Positions 18,050 to 25,941 of a stretch of 64,000 bases of DNA are shown piece by piece. Location of the stretch: the NCBI GenBank assembly GCA_016200265.1, contig JACQFE010000040.1:1-64000 (forward strand). Reading direction: 5' to 3'. A program made the position numbers and the translations under genes. The notes below the pieces were generated by a model, which saw only the letters and a program-made list of their open reading frames with translations, did not search any database and had not been told where the DNA came from. Source of the DNA: Planctomycetota bacterium. Its GTDB lineage: Bacteria > Planctomycetota > Phycisphaerae > UBA1845. Position 1 is the stretch's first letter; the number at the start of each line of letters is the position of its first letter.

Positions 18050-18247
18050 CTACGTTGCTGCAACACCTGCCATTGATTTGTCGCTCACTGGCTCGGGTTC
18101 CCACGCGATCCATGTTGTTCTTCCGACTCGATGCAGCCGCTGGAGATATTCCGATAAATCATCCACGGAAAACTCCTGCAGAAACTCTTCGCTGACCGTT
18201 GGGTTCAATTCGCGAATCTCACGCGTCATTTCAAATTTGGTCTTCAT
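18050..18247 (-). CDS. Small conserved-looking hypothetical protein
   Basis: A 65-residue acidic protein starting MKTKFEMTREIRELNPTVSE, which I do not recognise. The start at 18247 is supported by AAAGGAG eight bases upstream, a better ribosome-binding site than that of the in-frame ATG 33 bp earlier. Its composition (helical, EEFLQEFSVDDLSEYLQRL) is protein-like rather than a chance antisense frame. There is no membrane segment and no cysteine. Confidence 0.6.
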   Translation of the reverse strand: MKTKFEMTREIRELNPTVSEEFLQEFSVDDLSEYLQRLHRVGRTTWIAWEPEPVSDKSMAGVAAT

Positions 18248-18557
18248 CCTGTCATCTCCTTTGCGCTGCTCGCGGTTCAATGGAGGCCCCTAAGCGTCCA
18301 CCAGGCGAACCACAAGCGGTGCTTGGTCGTATCGGCTATCGCCATCGCTTTCCTGCAAGGACTCACTCTGACGAATTCCGGGTGCAGTGTTTCTCGGTGG
18401 AGATGGACCGCATTCTCAACGCCAGCAATGCATACTCGAACCACTATCACTCCAAGGAACGGATTCCGCGAAATTCACTTCAGCAACGGGAATTTTCTTG
18501 TCGTCGCGCCACGATCGCGAATTGACGATGGACACGCCGTGAGACTACCATCCGCGC
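18248..18557. other. Intergenic stretch without recognised features
   Basis: About 310 bp between two divergent small genes. Open frames here have no ribosome-binding site or recognisable content. It presumably holds both promoters, but I cannot point to convincing -35/-10 pairs. Confidence 0.4.
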
Positions 18558-19166
18558 ATGTCGATTCGTTTCCAATGTGCTTCCTGCGGGCAACCCATCG
18601 AGGTGGATGAGGCTTGGGCAGGCAAGCTCGTGGGTTGTCCCTATTGCCGCAAGACTGTCACTGCGCCGGCTGAATCCACGCTCGCGGCGCCACCGCAAAT
18701 TCCTATGGCGTCGCGAATTCCCGATGCACAACCGGCGTACGCGGGTCGCTCGGTCGCGGCGATGGCGATGTCCCGCGCACCAACTTCAAACGTGTGTGCG
18801 ATGATCGCTTTCGCGCTAGCGAGTTTCGTGGTGCTGATGTTTGTTCTGGCGGTCGTCGTCACATCGGCCCACTCGATGGAATTGCGGGAACTGCAATCTC
18901 GCTGGACAAAAGCCACGGGGGGCCTCGATAACCGCGTGGAAGAGGTTCAGAAATTTCTTAACGAACAGCAGTCCAGCGGAATGGGTTGGATTGTCGCCAT
19001 TATGCTTATGGAAATCGGCATATTGCTGGCGTCACTGGGAGCACTCATTTTCGGGATCATCGGGCTTACCCGCCCGGTCAAACGCGGCTTTGCCGTCACG
19101 GCGCTAGTGATCTCCGGATGCACACTTCTTTTCATCTGCATAAGTCTGGTTCTTAACTTTGCGTGA
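18558..19166 (+). CDS. Zinc-ribbon membrane protein of unknown function
   Basis: A 202-residue protein. The N-terminus FQCASCGQPIEVDEAWAGK...CPYC is a four-cysteine zinc ribbon (C7, C10, C28, C31) of the kind common at the start of planctomycete proteins. A proline/alanine linker follows, then three hydrophobic segments at about 80-102, 145-166 and 178-200. The region between the first two helices has coiled-coil character (MELRELQSRWTKATGG, VEEVQKFLNEQ). The topology suggests a small inner-membrane protein with a cytosolic metal-binding head; I can suggest no function. Confidence 0.75.
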   Translation: MSIRFQCASCGQPIEVDEAWAGKLVGCPYCRKTVTAPAESTLAAPPQIPMASRIPDAQPAYAGRSVAAMAMSRAPTSNVCAMIAFALASFVVLMFVLAVVVTSAHSMELRELQSRWTKATGGLDNRVEEVQKFLNEQQSSGMGWIVAIMLMEIGILLASLGALIFGIIGLTRPVKRGFAVTALVISGCTLLFICISLVLNFA

Positions 19167-19199
19167 CGAATTTCGCGGGCCGCTGGGCAGGCGAACGGG

Positions 19200-19385
19200 C
19201 TATTTTCCGGCATCCTGTTCGACTTTTTTGGGCGGCTCGACACCTTTCGGACCTTTGGAATTCTCGGTGGGTACGATGAATGAAACGCCGCACTCACAGC
19301 AGCGGACGCGCTGACCGCGCACGTTGTCCGGCACGCGAAGTATCGCCCGACAGCTCAAGCGCGGACATAACAGGGTCACAGGCAT
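19200..19385 (-). CDS. Small zinc-ribbon protein
   Basis: A 61-residue protein from the internal ATG at 19385 (MPVTLLCPRLSCRAILRVP). Cysteines at CPRLSC and CCEC form a CxxxxC...CxxC ribbon resembling the MJ0042-type zinc finger. The tail is lysine/glutamate/proline rich. A longer frame starts at 19448, but the homology-like part begins at 19385. Confidence 0.55.
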   Translation of the reverse strand: MPVTLLCPRLSCRAILRVPDNVRGQRVRCCECGVSFIVPTENSKGPKGVEPPKKVEQDAGK

Positions 19386-19562
19386 TTGTAGTGTCTCGAA
19401 TTGTCGTACGTTGCCGCCAAGCGCATAGGGCGGCAGGGATCGACACAACCAATTCTAGTATCCGACAATAGATTATCGGTGGATCGGTGCGCGAACTGAA
19501 CGGCGTTCTTCCAACCTGCACTGGAATGTACGATTTTTTCCGATTCGACAGGTCTGAAACGG

Positions 19563-20849
19563 TTAGGCTGATTCGCGGCGGCGACGGACCTTGGATTGCA
19601 GGAGGGACTCCTCGCCGTCCACGACGGCGTTGGTCACGATTTTTTTGCCGGTATTGGCGAATTGCGGCAGGTCGTACATCGGTCCAAGCATCAATTCTTC
19701 CATCACCGCGCGAAGGGCGCGGGCGCCGGTTTCGCGCTCAAGGGCTTTCTCGGCGATTCGCCGCAGCGCGTCCGGCTCAAACTCCAGCTCGCACCCTTCA
19801 TATTCGAAGAGCTTTCGAAATTGCTTGACCAGCGCGTTCTTCGGCTCGGTGAGGATCCGCATCAGCGTGTCGACGCTGAGCGGCTCCAGCGGCGCACAGA
19901 CGGGCAGCCGGCCCACAAGTTCCGGGATCATGCCGAATTCGACAAGGTCTTCCGGAGTCACCTGGGCCAGGATCTCGCCTTCCTCTCTTGTCGGATCCAC
20001 TCGCACGCCTTCATTGCTAAACCCGATGTTGCTCTGGCCGATGCGTCGACGAATGATGTCCGTCAATCCCACGAACGTACCGCCGCACATGAATAAAATG
20101 TGCGTCGTATCCATCTGAATGTACTGCTGCTCGGGGTGTTTTCGTCCTCCCTGAGGTGGAATATTCGAAACCGTCCCTTCCAGCATTTTCAGTAGGCTTT
20201 GTTGAACGCCTTCGCCCGATACGTCGCGCGTAATGCTGACGTTGTGCGATGTGCGGCCGATCTTGTCGATTTCGTCGATGTAGACGATGCCGCGCTGGGC
20301 CAATTCCAAGTCAAAGTCCGCATTTTGCAGCAGCCGCAGGAGAATGTTCTCAACGTCCTCGCCGACATATCCCGCTTCGGTCAGCGTGGTGGCGTCAGCG
20401 ATCGCAAACGGAACATTCAGCATTCGGGCGAGCGACTTCGCGAGAAGCGTCTTGCCGGATCCCGTCGGCCCAAGGATGAGTACGTTGGATTTATCAATCT
20501 CAACTTCTTCGGCCCCGCCGGAGTCAAGATGTTGCAATCGCTTGTAGTGATTGTGCACGGCTACGGCCAGAATTCGCTTGGCTCGTTCCTGGCCGATGCA
20601 GTACTGATCAAGAAACGTGTGGATGTCACGAGGCGCGGGAATCTCACGAACCAGAGGCTTCGTTCCTGATGTTTTTCGCGTCTCTTGCTTGATGATGTTG
20701 TGACACAGCTCGACGCAGGACTTGCAGATGTATACGTCGCGCGGACCTTCGACCATCGGACCGGCCTCACGTTGGCCCTTGCCGCAAAAGCTACAGGTGC
20801 CGTTGCGTCGCTTGGTGCCGTCGCCGATTCCGCTACGTCCTGTGGCCAT
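19563..20849 (-). CDS. clpX: ATP-dependent Clp protease ATP-binding subunit ClpX
   Basis: A 428-residue AAA+ unfoldase. The N-terminal zinc-binding domain has C19, C22, C42 and C45. Walker A is GPTGSGKT at 127-134, Walker B is VYIDEIDKI, and the pore loop is GYVGED. Sensor and arginine-finger regions, and the [13 protein letters not shown] stretch typical of ClpX, are all present. The ClpP-binding IGF-type loop appears as SNIGF. It unfolds tagged proteins and feeds them to ClpP. Neither clpP nor tig is adjacent, unlike in many bacteria. Confidence 0.97.
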   Translation of the reverse strand: MATGRSGIGDGTKRRNGTCSFCGKGQREAGPMVEGPRDVYICKSCVELCHNIIKQETRKTSGTKPLVREIPAPRDIHTFLDQYCIGQERAKRILAVAVHNHYKRLQHLDSGGAEEVEIDKSNVLILGPTGSGKTLLAKSLARMLNVPFAIADATTLTEAGYVGEDVENILLRLLQNADFDLELAQRGIVYIDEIDKIGRTSHNVSITRDVSGEGVQQSLLKMLEGTVSNIPPQGGRKHPEQQYIQMDTTHILFMCGGTFVGLTDIIRRRIGQSNIGFSNEGVRVDPTREEGEILAQVTPEDLVEFGMIPELVGRLPVCAPLEPLSVDTLMRILTEPKNALVKQFRKLFEYEGCELEFEPDALRRIAEKALERETGARALRAVMEELMLGPMYDLPQFANTGKKIVTNAVVDGEESLLQSKVRRRRESA

Positions 20850-20975
20850 GACTCACTCCGATGGGTAACTTATAATTCATCCATTTTCCGATCGTATCGG
20901 TTTCTGATTCCGGAAATATCGTCCGCAAACCGACATCCCCTTAAAGAAGTTCATGGGATCACTCCGAAACCAGTC

Positions 20976-21236
20976 TTACGACTCTTGCTGTGCCCGAATC
21001 AGCACTGATCGGATGGATTCATATTCTTGCTTCGAAACTTTGCCCTGCTCCTTCAATCGACGCAGCGACTCCACCGTGAATTCCTGCCGAAGAACCGCAT
21101 GACGTCGTCTTTGCTGTCGGATGACGAACGTTACCGCCAAGATCGCCAATCCCGAGACGCCGCCGACCGCGCCCAACCACAGGCATCCCTCGAACATCGC
21201 GGCTTCTCGCGCCGATGACGCTAGGATTCCCACCAT
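20976..21236 (-). CDS. Small membrane protein with SHOCT-like C-terminus
   Basis: An 86-residue protein. One transmembrane helix spans about 20-40 (LGAVGGVSGLAILAVTFVI). The cytosolic tail SLRRLKEQGKVSKQEYESIRSVL resembles the short SHOCT motif (leucine-rich, ending in a glycine/lysine and a 'EYE' turn). The start could also be the internal ATG at 21197. Function unknown. Confidence 0.6.
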   Translation of the reverse strand: MVGILASSAREAAMFEGCLWLGAVGGVSGLAILAVTFVIRQQRRRHAVLRQEFTVESLRRLKEQGKVSKQEYESIRSVLIRAQQES

Positions 21237-21368
21237 CGTTCCGTCCTGCTCGAAGAGTACATTCGGACCAATTCCCGCGCGGACGCAATGGGTCGTCGGA
21301 CCGCACCAATAATATGCCGGGTCGGCCTACATTTCCAGAATTTCCGACAGGAAGCGCGTTCCAGAAGA

Positions 21369-22139
21369 CTATTTCGTTTCATCCACAAATTCAAAGCCTT
21401 CCGGGACTTCATATTGGAAAACATCGGTGTCGAGTTCAGGGTTGACCTTGATTTCCGAGAGAGTGATCGTCACCGTCGCCTGACCGGCAGCGTCAAGCTG
21501 CTCGATCTGCATGCGAATTCCCGTATTTGGATCGAAAAAGTTTCGTGTTTTCGTGTTTCCCTCTTCGGGAATCGTCTCGAATACAGTCATGGGCACGCCA
21601 TTGATGTGCTCGCCGTAAATGAGATTGACTTCCTTCCCGTTCAGGACGTCGCGGAAGGCTTCCGGTCCGCCAATCTGCAAGACGTTCGCCGGGTCATAGC
21701 GCATCTTGGTCACTCTTCTTAATTCAGGCTGGTGTAGATATTTGTAGTGAAATTTTCCGTCCGTCCAGTGCCGAACCGCTTCAGCAGTAATTCTGCTTTC
21801 CGTTTCAGTCAGTTGGAATGTGTAACTATTCGCCATCCAGAATCGAATATGGGGCTGACCGTCGATCATTGCATACGCATACGTGCCGCCGCCGACTGTC
21901 TCTCCCGGTTTCCCCGCGGCGTTATTGATTTTCACGTGGACCTTGGCGGACATGCTGTGCATCTTGATCCACGCTTGTGTGAGATCGTCGATGGCCTTGG
22001 AAACTTCCTGACTCATCTTCGACTTGGACGGCTCCGGCGCAGAAGTCGATCGCGTCTCTCGCTTGCATCGCGTGCACGCAGCAGCGACCACTCCAATGGT
22101 GATCGACGCAGCCCAAAACCGAACCCAGGATCGTCGCAT
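21369..22139 (-). CDS. Putative lipoprotein, LolA/LppX-like fold
   Basis: A 256-residue protein from the ATG at 22139. The signal peptide MRRSWVRFWAASITIGVVAAAC ends at a lipobox-like AAAC, so it is probably lipid anchored. The mature part has the alternating strands and the late block RMQIEQLDAAGQATVTITLSE followed by FQYEVPEGFEFVD, a pattern seen in LolA-like sorting-protein relatives (DUF2092/outer-membrane lipoprotein carrier type). It may bind a lipid or lipoprotein in the periplasm. A longer frame begins at 22208 without better support. Confidence 0.7.
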   Translation of the reverse strand: MRRSWVRFWAASITIGVVAAACTRCKRETRSTSAPEPSKSKMSQEVSKAIDDLTQAWIKMHSMSAKVHVKINNAAGKPGETVGGGTYAYAMIDGQPHIRFWMANSYTFQLTETESRITAEAVRHWTDGKFHYKYLHQPELRRVTKMRYDPANVLQIGGPEAFRDVLNGKEVNLIYGEHINGVPMTVFETIPEEGNTKTRNFFDPNTGIRMQIEQLDAAGQATVTITLSEIKVNPELDTDVFQYEVPEGFEFVDETK

Positions 22140-22413
22140 CTGAATTACGTCCTCGTTTTCAGGGATCAATGTGCAATAGCCCGGAAAACCTCGAATTTCA
22201 TCGGGCATTCGCTCGTGCCAATGGTATTGACTTGGGGCTGTGTGGGCAACATCGTCACTTGAATGATTCTCGCAAACGAGCCGTCTCCTTCAGGGGACGG
22301 GTTCGCTCATCGTCCGTCGGGGTGATCGCTTGGGCCGGACCAACCGGCAAGAACGCCCGGAAACCTCTACACAAGTTCGCGGCCAACTCACAAGAATTCA
22401 AATCGCCGAGTTC

Positions 22414-22833
22414 TCAGTCGAATCCGACTTCAAACAGATCATCTTCATCCAGGCCGAAATGGTGACCGATTTCATGCAGAACCGTCGTGTGAATCTCCTC
22501 AATGATCTCGTCTGCCGTTTCACAAGCGGCCTCGATATTTCGTTGGTAAATACTGATCCGATCAGGTAGACGAAGGTCAGACTCGACGCTGCGCTCCGTG
22601 AGCGGCGTGCCGTGATACATGCCCATCAGTTCACCGGGATCTTCGATGCCCGTTTCTTCGAGGTCACGTTTTGACGGCATGGGCTCAATATCAATCGCGA
22701 TGTCCTCGAGATACGGTCGAAACCCCGGCGGTATTTCCTGAAGGGCCTTTTCCACCAGCTTCGCGAAGTGTTCCTCGGAAATGCGCACGGCGAACGATCC
22801 TGCGACCTTGACAATTCCTGGTGCGATCATCAC
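22414..22833 (-). CDS. Zincin-like metallopeptidase family protein
   Basis: A 139-residue protein with TVLHEIGHHFGLDEDDL near the C-terminus, which matches the HExGHxxGxxE zinc site of the small 'metallopeptidase family' (Zincin_1) proteins. Upstream are DIAIDIEPMPS and LMGMYHGTPLTERS, both typical of the family. It is cytosolic, with no signal peptide, and its substrate is unknown. Confidence 0.85.
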   Translation of the reverse strand: MMIAPGIVKVAGSFAVRISEEHFAKLVEKALQEIPPGFRPYLEDIAIDIEPMPSKRDLEETGIEDPGELMGMYHGTPLTERSVESDLRLPDRISIYQRNIEAACETADEIIEEIHTTVLHEIGHHFGLDEDDLFEVGFD

Positions 22834-22848
22834 TCAGGTGTAGCGATG

Positions 22849-22885
22849 CCTCCCCCCTTTACAAGGGGGGAATAAGGGGGGTAAG
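22849..22885. repeat. Interspersed CCCCCC/GGGGGG palindrome
   Basis: CCTCCCCCCTTTACAAGGGG followed by AATAAGGGGGG, a member of the same family as the palindromes at 53365, 53846 and 54725. It lies upstream of the zincin gene. Confidence 0.7.
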
Positions 22886-22910
22886 TCACTACCCTTACCC
22901 GTGGAGTACT

Positions 22911-23687
22911 CTAAACCTTCACAAATTTGGTTCGCGCCGCGCGAGTGCCGTCGGGCAGCGAAACAAGCTCATAGTCGCCGAACAGATTGGGCGAATCTTT
23001 TTGGAGTGTTTCCAGAATCATCGCCGCGACAATTCGAATTTCCGTTTCCGCATGTTCATTGCAGCGCAGTTCGATGAAATGCCGCCACGCCCGGGCGTTG
23101 GCGGTCACGAAAATCTTCGTCTCCGTGGCATTGGGCAGCACGCTTCGAGCGGCCTGCCGCGCCAGCTTCCGACGCAGCGTCTTGTCCTCCACATCGGCAA
23201 ATTTCACCTGCAAACCTTCCACCAGGCGAACATACGCTTCCTGCGCATGCTGCGTCGCCGACCGCCAGACTTCGTGCAACTCCGCATCGTCGGCAATGCA
23301 ATCGGGTTCGACGAAGTCGGCCACGGATTCATCGACATACCGCTGCGACAATTGCGAATATCCAAACCCCGCGCGATGCCGCACAAGCTCATGCGTAAAG
23401 CTTCGCGAGACGCCGGTGATGATGAAGTTCCACACCGCGTGCTCGAGCACGCTGCCGTGTCCAACCTCTTTGATGTGATCCAGGTACGCCCGATTCCCGC
23501 CGGGCCGCGGCTTCGCAAAGCTCATGTAGCAAAGGCGACCGGCAATTTCCGGCAACGCCTCACTCGCCCGCGTCGTGTCCGTCGCCCAGCCGGATACTTC
23601 ATGATCTTTGAGAAAACGCGCGATCTCGCCCTGTTCGAGCACCGACCGGCCCACCAGGTAAACGCTTGGTTTGCGAATGATCTTCAT
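22911..23687 (-). CDS. thyX: FAD-dependent thymidylate synthase
   Basis: A 258-residue enzyme from the ATG at 23687 (MKIIRKPSVYLVGRS). The signature RHRAGFGYSQLSQRY is the ThyX motif that binds FAD and dUMP, and GHGSVLEHAVWNF is the upstream histidine block. It converts dUMP to dTMP with methylenetetrahydrofolate and NADPH. It belongs to the flavin-dependent class, so the folate is not oxidised to dihydrofolate. It stands alone on the minus strand. Confidence 0.97.
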   Translation of the reverse strand: MKIIRKPSVYLVGRSVLEQGEIARFLKDHEVSGWATDTTRASEALPEIAGRLCYMSFAKPRPGGNRAYLDHIKEVGHGSVLEHAVWNFIITGVSRSFTHELVRHRAGFGYSQLSQRYVDESVADFVEPDCIADDAELHEVWRSATQHAQEAYVRLVEGLQVKFADVEDKTLRRKLARQAARSVLPNATETKIFVTANARAWRHFIELRCNEHAETEIRIVAAMILETLQKDSPNLFGDYELVSLPDGTRAARTKFVKV

Positions 23688-23797
23688 GCCCGAGTTCCCT
23701 GTACAAAGAAACCACAATGGCTGCGGCCCGATCGGCGTTGAGCAGTCAATTCACCGGATTGCCTGCAAGCGAATTTGACTTTATCAGAAGTGCCCCA

Positions 23798-23842
23798 AAA
23801 AACATCCGGGCCGAGAACACCCACGTGCTCCCGACCCGGATA
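23798..23842 (-). terminator. Intrinsic terminator after the methyltransferase gene
   Basis: ATCCGGG at 23805-23811 pairs with CCCGGAT at 23836-23842, with a further imperfect inner stem. On the minus strand it is followed by six U residues (23803-23798). It lies about 100 bp after the stop at 23939. Confidence 0.75.
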
Positions 23843-23938
23843 TAAACCCCGCACGTCGCTTAATGTTCGCACGGCATGATTCCATTGCGTCGAATCCAAT
23901 TTGACAAAGCCGCCGATTTGGAAGCAAGGACAAACCAA

Positions 23939-24652
23939 TCAGGCTTCCGTGACCCGCGTCAGCTTGAAAATCCGCCCTTTGATCGCTTGCCCAGTACACG
24001 AAAAGCCCGTGCAGCCAATCGTTTCGACGCAAAAGCCGGAAGCCCGGGCAAGTTCCGGAACCCTCTCGGCAACGCTTCGGCAAGGATCGGCCAATAATGC
24101 GATCCCGCCGACTGCGAGTAACTTTCCAACGCACGTTAAGATGGGTTGATGATCCACGCGTTGATACAGAATGTCCGCCCCGAAAATCCGCTCGTATCGA
24201 ATCTCATCCGGTGGATTGTGCCAATCGAGCACGGTGAATTCGTCAGGAGAAATTCCGTTCAAGTCACAATTGTATTTTGCGAAGCGTAGGGCCGTTTCGT
24301 CATTATCCGCGGCCGAAACGTGCCAACCGGCCAACTTCGCCGCCATCGACACCAACGCCAGGCCACAACCGAGATCAAGCACCCGCCGGCCTTGGCCCGG
24401 CTCGCTTTTCAGGATGAATTCCGTCAGCATGCCCGCCGCAGGCCAGAGTTCAAGCCCGTATGGAGCCACGTCCAGCTCGACAAATCGCTTCCCATATTCA
24501 GGGTCGTCGAGCAGTCCGGCCGCATCTCGCATGGATGCAACCCGAAAATCCCGCCCGGCGATGGGAATTACGTGTTCCTCGACGGCCAATCCGCGGAACA
24601 ACCGCAGGCCGTCTTTCCATTCGAACAGGTCTGATGTCGTTTCCGGGATCAT
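23939..24652 (-). CDS. Class I SAM-dependent methyltransferase
   Basis: A 237-residue protein. Motif I is VLDLGCGLALVS at about 91-102; SAADNDETALRFAKYNCDLNG supplies the acidic SAM-ribose ligand. FGADILYQ takes the place of the usual D-hydrophobic-(Y/P) catalytic block and resembles the METTL21/ETFB lysine-methyltransferase group (Methyltransf_16). A protein-lysine substrate is therefore plausible but not proven. Confidence 0.8.
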   Translation of the reverse strand: MIPETTSDLFEWKDGLRLFRGLAVEEHVIPIAGRDFRVASMRDAAGLLDDPEYGKRFVELDVAPYGLELWPAAGMLTEFILKSEPGQGRRVLDLGCGLALVSMAAKLAGWHVSAADNDETALRFAKYNCDLNGISPDEFTVLDWHNPPDEIRYERIFGADILYQRVDHQPILTCVGKLLAVGGIALLADPCRSVAERVPELARASGFCVETIGCTGFSCTGQAIKGRIFKLTRVTEA

Positions 24653-24791
24653 CTCGAAATCGCGAAATGCACCTACTGTTTTGGCTGAAAACCCGCCACG
24701 ATCGACCTGAAAATGCCTTATAGCCCTGGGATCGGCGAGCGTTCAATTATGCGCCGGAAATTGGCAAATGTAATTGACAGGCAAATGCCAT

Positions 24792-25127
24792 TTATGGGGC
24801 GCTCTCATTGTCGCGGGAGATAAGCCGCCATGATCCGTCTTCTTCATGTCGCCAAGCTTCTCCTGTACCCCTAATCCGATAGAGTCCTGCTGCGGGGGCC
24901 TGAAATAGGGTTATTCGATTGCCCGCAGAGACCGTAGCAGATCTTTCGCGAAGTAGGATTCCAACTCCAATACCTAATGCAAACGCTATACCTCGCCATA
25001 GTCCTTCTCTTTTTTTCACGACCGGAAGCCTAAGAGAAAAAGTGCGAGCCGTGAAGCCCGCCAATTTAGGACACTGCCAGCGTCCAGCGGCGGGCTTGAC
25101 GATTCGACCTAGCAGGTGATAATGCAT
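24792..25127 (-). CDS. Hypothetical protein with one membrane segment
   Basis: A 111-residue frame. A helix near 46-59 (GIAFALGIGVGILL) separates a basic N-terminus from a short C-terminal part (GLYRIRGTGEAWRHEEDGSW) that looks like a small folded strand pair. Codon composition is less convincing than in neighbouring genes. I do not recognise the family. Confidence 0.4.
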   Translation of the reverse strand: MHYHLLGRIVKPAAGRWQCPKLAGFTARTFSLRLPVVKKREGLWRGIAFALGIGVGILLRERSATVSAGNRITLFQAPAAGLYRIRGTGEAWRHEEDGSWRLISRDNESAP

Positions 25128-25208
25128 GGCTTGCCATTCGGTCGGGCTGACTGCGTGAATCCGTCGGCTGGGCGAATGGGTGCGACAACGAAATCAAGAG
25201 GAACGGAT

Positions 25209-25529
25209 ATGTACGCGATCATTGCCGACGGAAGCCATCAATATCGAGTGGAAGAAGGACTTGTGTTTGAGATCCAGCTTCACGACGTGGCCGAAGACGC
25301 TAAGACAATTACTTTCGATCGCGTGCTCATGGTCGGCGACACGGTAGGCGGCCCCAAGATCGGCTCTCCAACGGTCGCCGGAGCGAAAGTGACGGCGTCG
25401 ATCGTCCGCCGCGAACTCAAGGGCGACAAGCTCACCATCGAAAAATTCAGCCGCCGCAAGGGCTACCACCTCCGCAAAGGCCACCGCCAGAAGTACATGC
25501 AGGTCAAAGTCGATTCGATCACGGCGTAA
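25209..25529 (+). CDS. rplU: 50S ribosomal protein bL21
   Basis: A 106-residue protein of standard length beginning MYAIIADGSHQYRVEEG and ending with the conserved RRKGYHLRKGHRQKYMQVKV block that contacts 23S rRNA. The true start is the internal ATG at 25209. In most bacteria rpmA (bL27) follows directly. Here a repeat field follows, so rpmA must be elsewhere. Confidence 0.97.
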   Translation: MYAIIADGSHQYRVEEGLVFEIQLHDVAEDAKTITFDRVLMVGDTVGGPKIGSPTVAGAKVTASIVRRELKGDKLTIEKFSRRKGYHLRKGHRQKYMQVKVDSITA

Positions 25530-25574
25530 CGCGAATCGAAACGTCGAAGAGTCGGCAATTTGAAAAGCTAAAAT

Positions 25575-25807
25575 GAGCCGCCTCGTTCACGGGGCGGGTC
25601 GCTGGTGCGAGAACCCCTTCTCGCACCACAATTGTAGGGTGGGCCATTTCCACCATCAGAGCCGGAAGCGTTAGCGCCCGGTGGCACCGCTTCCGAGCCG
25701 CCTCGTTCATGGGGCGGGTTTGTAGATCGCGGCGTCTCGCTGGTGCGTGAGTCCTTTCTCGCACCGACGATTCCGACCTGAGCCGCCTCGTTTACGGGGC
25801 GGGTTTG
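25575..25807. repeat. Array of GAGCCGCC...GGGGCGGGT elements
   Basis: Three copies of a ~26-bp element (GAGCCGCCTCGTTCACGGGG then CGGGT) start at 25575, 25695 and 25780. Two more, at 25909 and 26039, belong to the adjoining tandem duplication. Between them lie the inverted repeat GGTGCGAGAA...TTCTCGCACC (about 25604-25627) and a variant copy near 25741-25764. No gene is visible in 25530-25813. Confidence 0.75.
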
Positions 25808-25813
25808 TGTATC

Positions 25814-25934
25814 ATGGCGTCACAAAAACCAGTTGCAGGCCGTAGAAGTCCTTTAGGTCCACGTCGCCGTCGTGGTCGATGTCGGAAAGCACTGAGCAGT
25901 TCGTTCCCGAGCCGTCCCGTTCACGGGGCGGGTT
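25814..25934 (-). pseudogene. Detached duplicate of the dockerin-like tail
   Basis: About 121 bp repeating the end of the next gene at a 130-bp period (compare 25944-26064). It still encodes DHDGDVDLKDFYGLQLVFVTP and a stop, but has no start of its own and lies beyond the stop of the intact gene. The copies differ at several positions (GLQLVFVTP against GLQQVFVTP), so the duplication is not very recent and is unlikely to be an assembly error. Confidence 0.75.
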
Positions 25935-25941
25935 TTGCATC

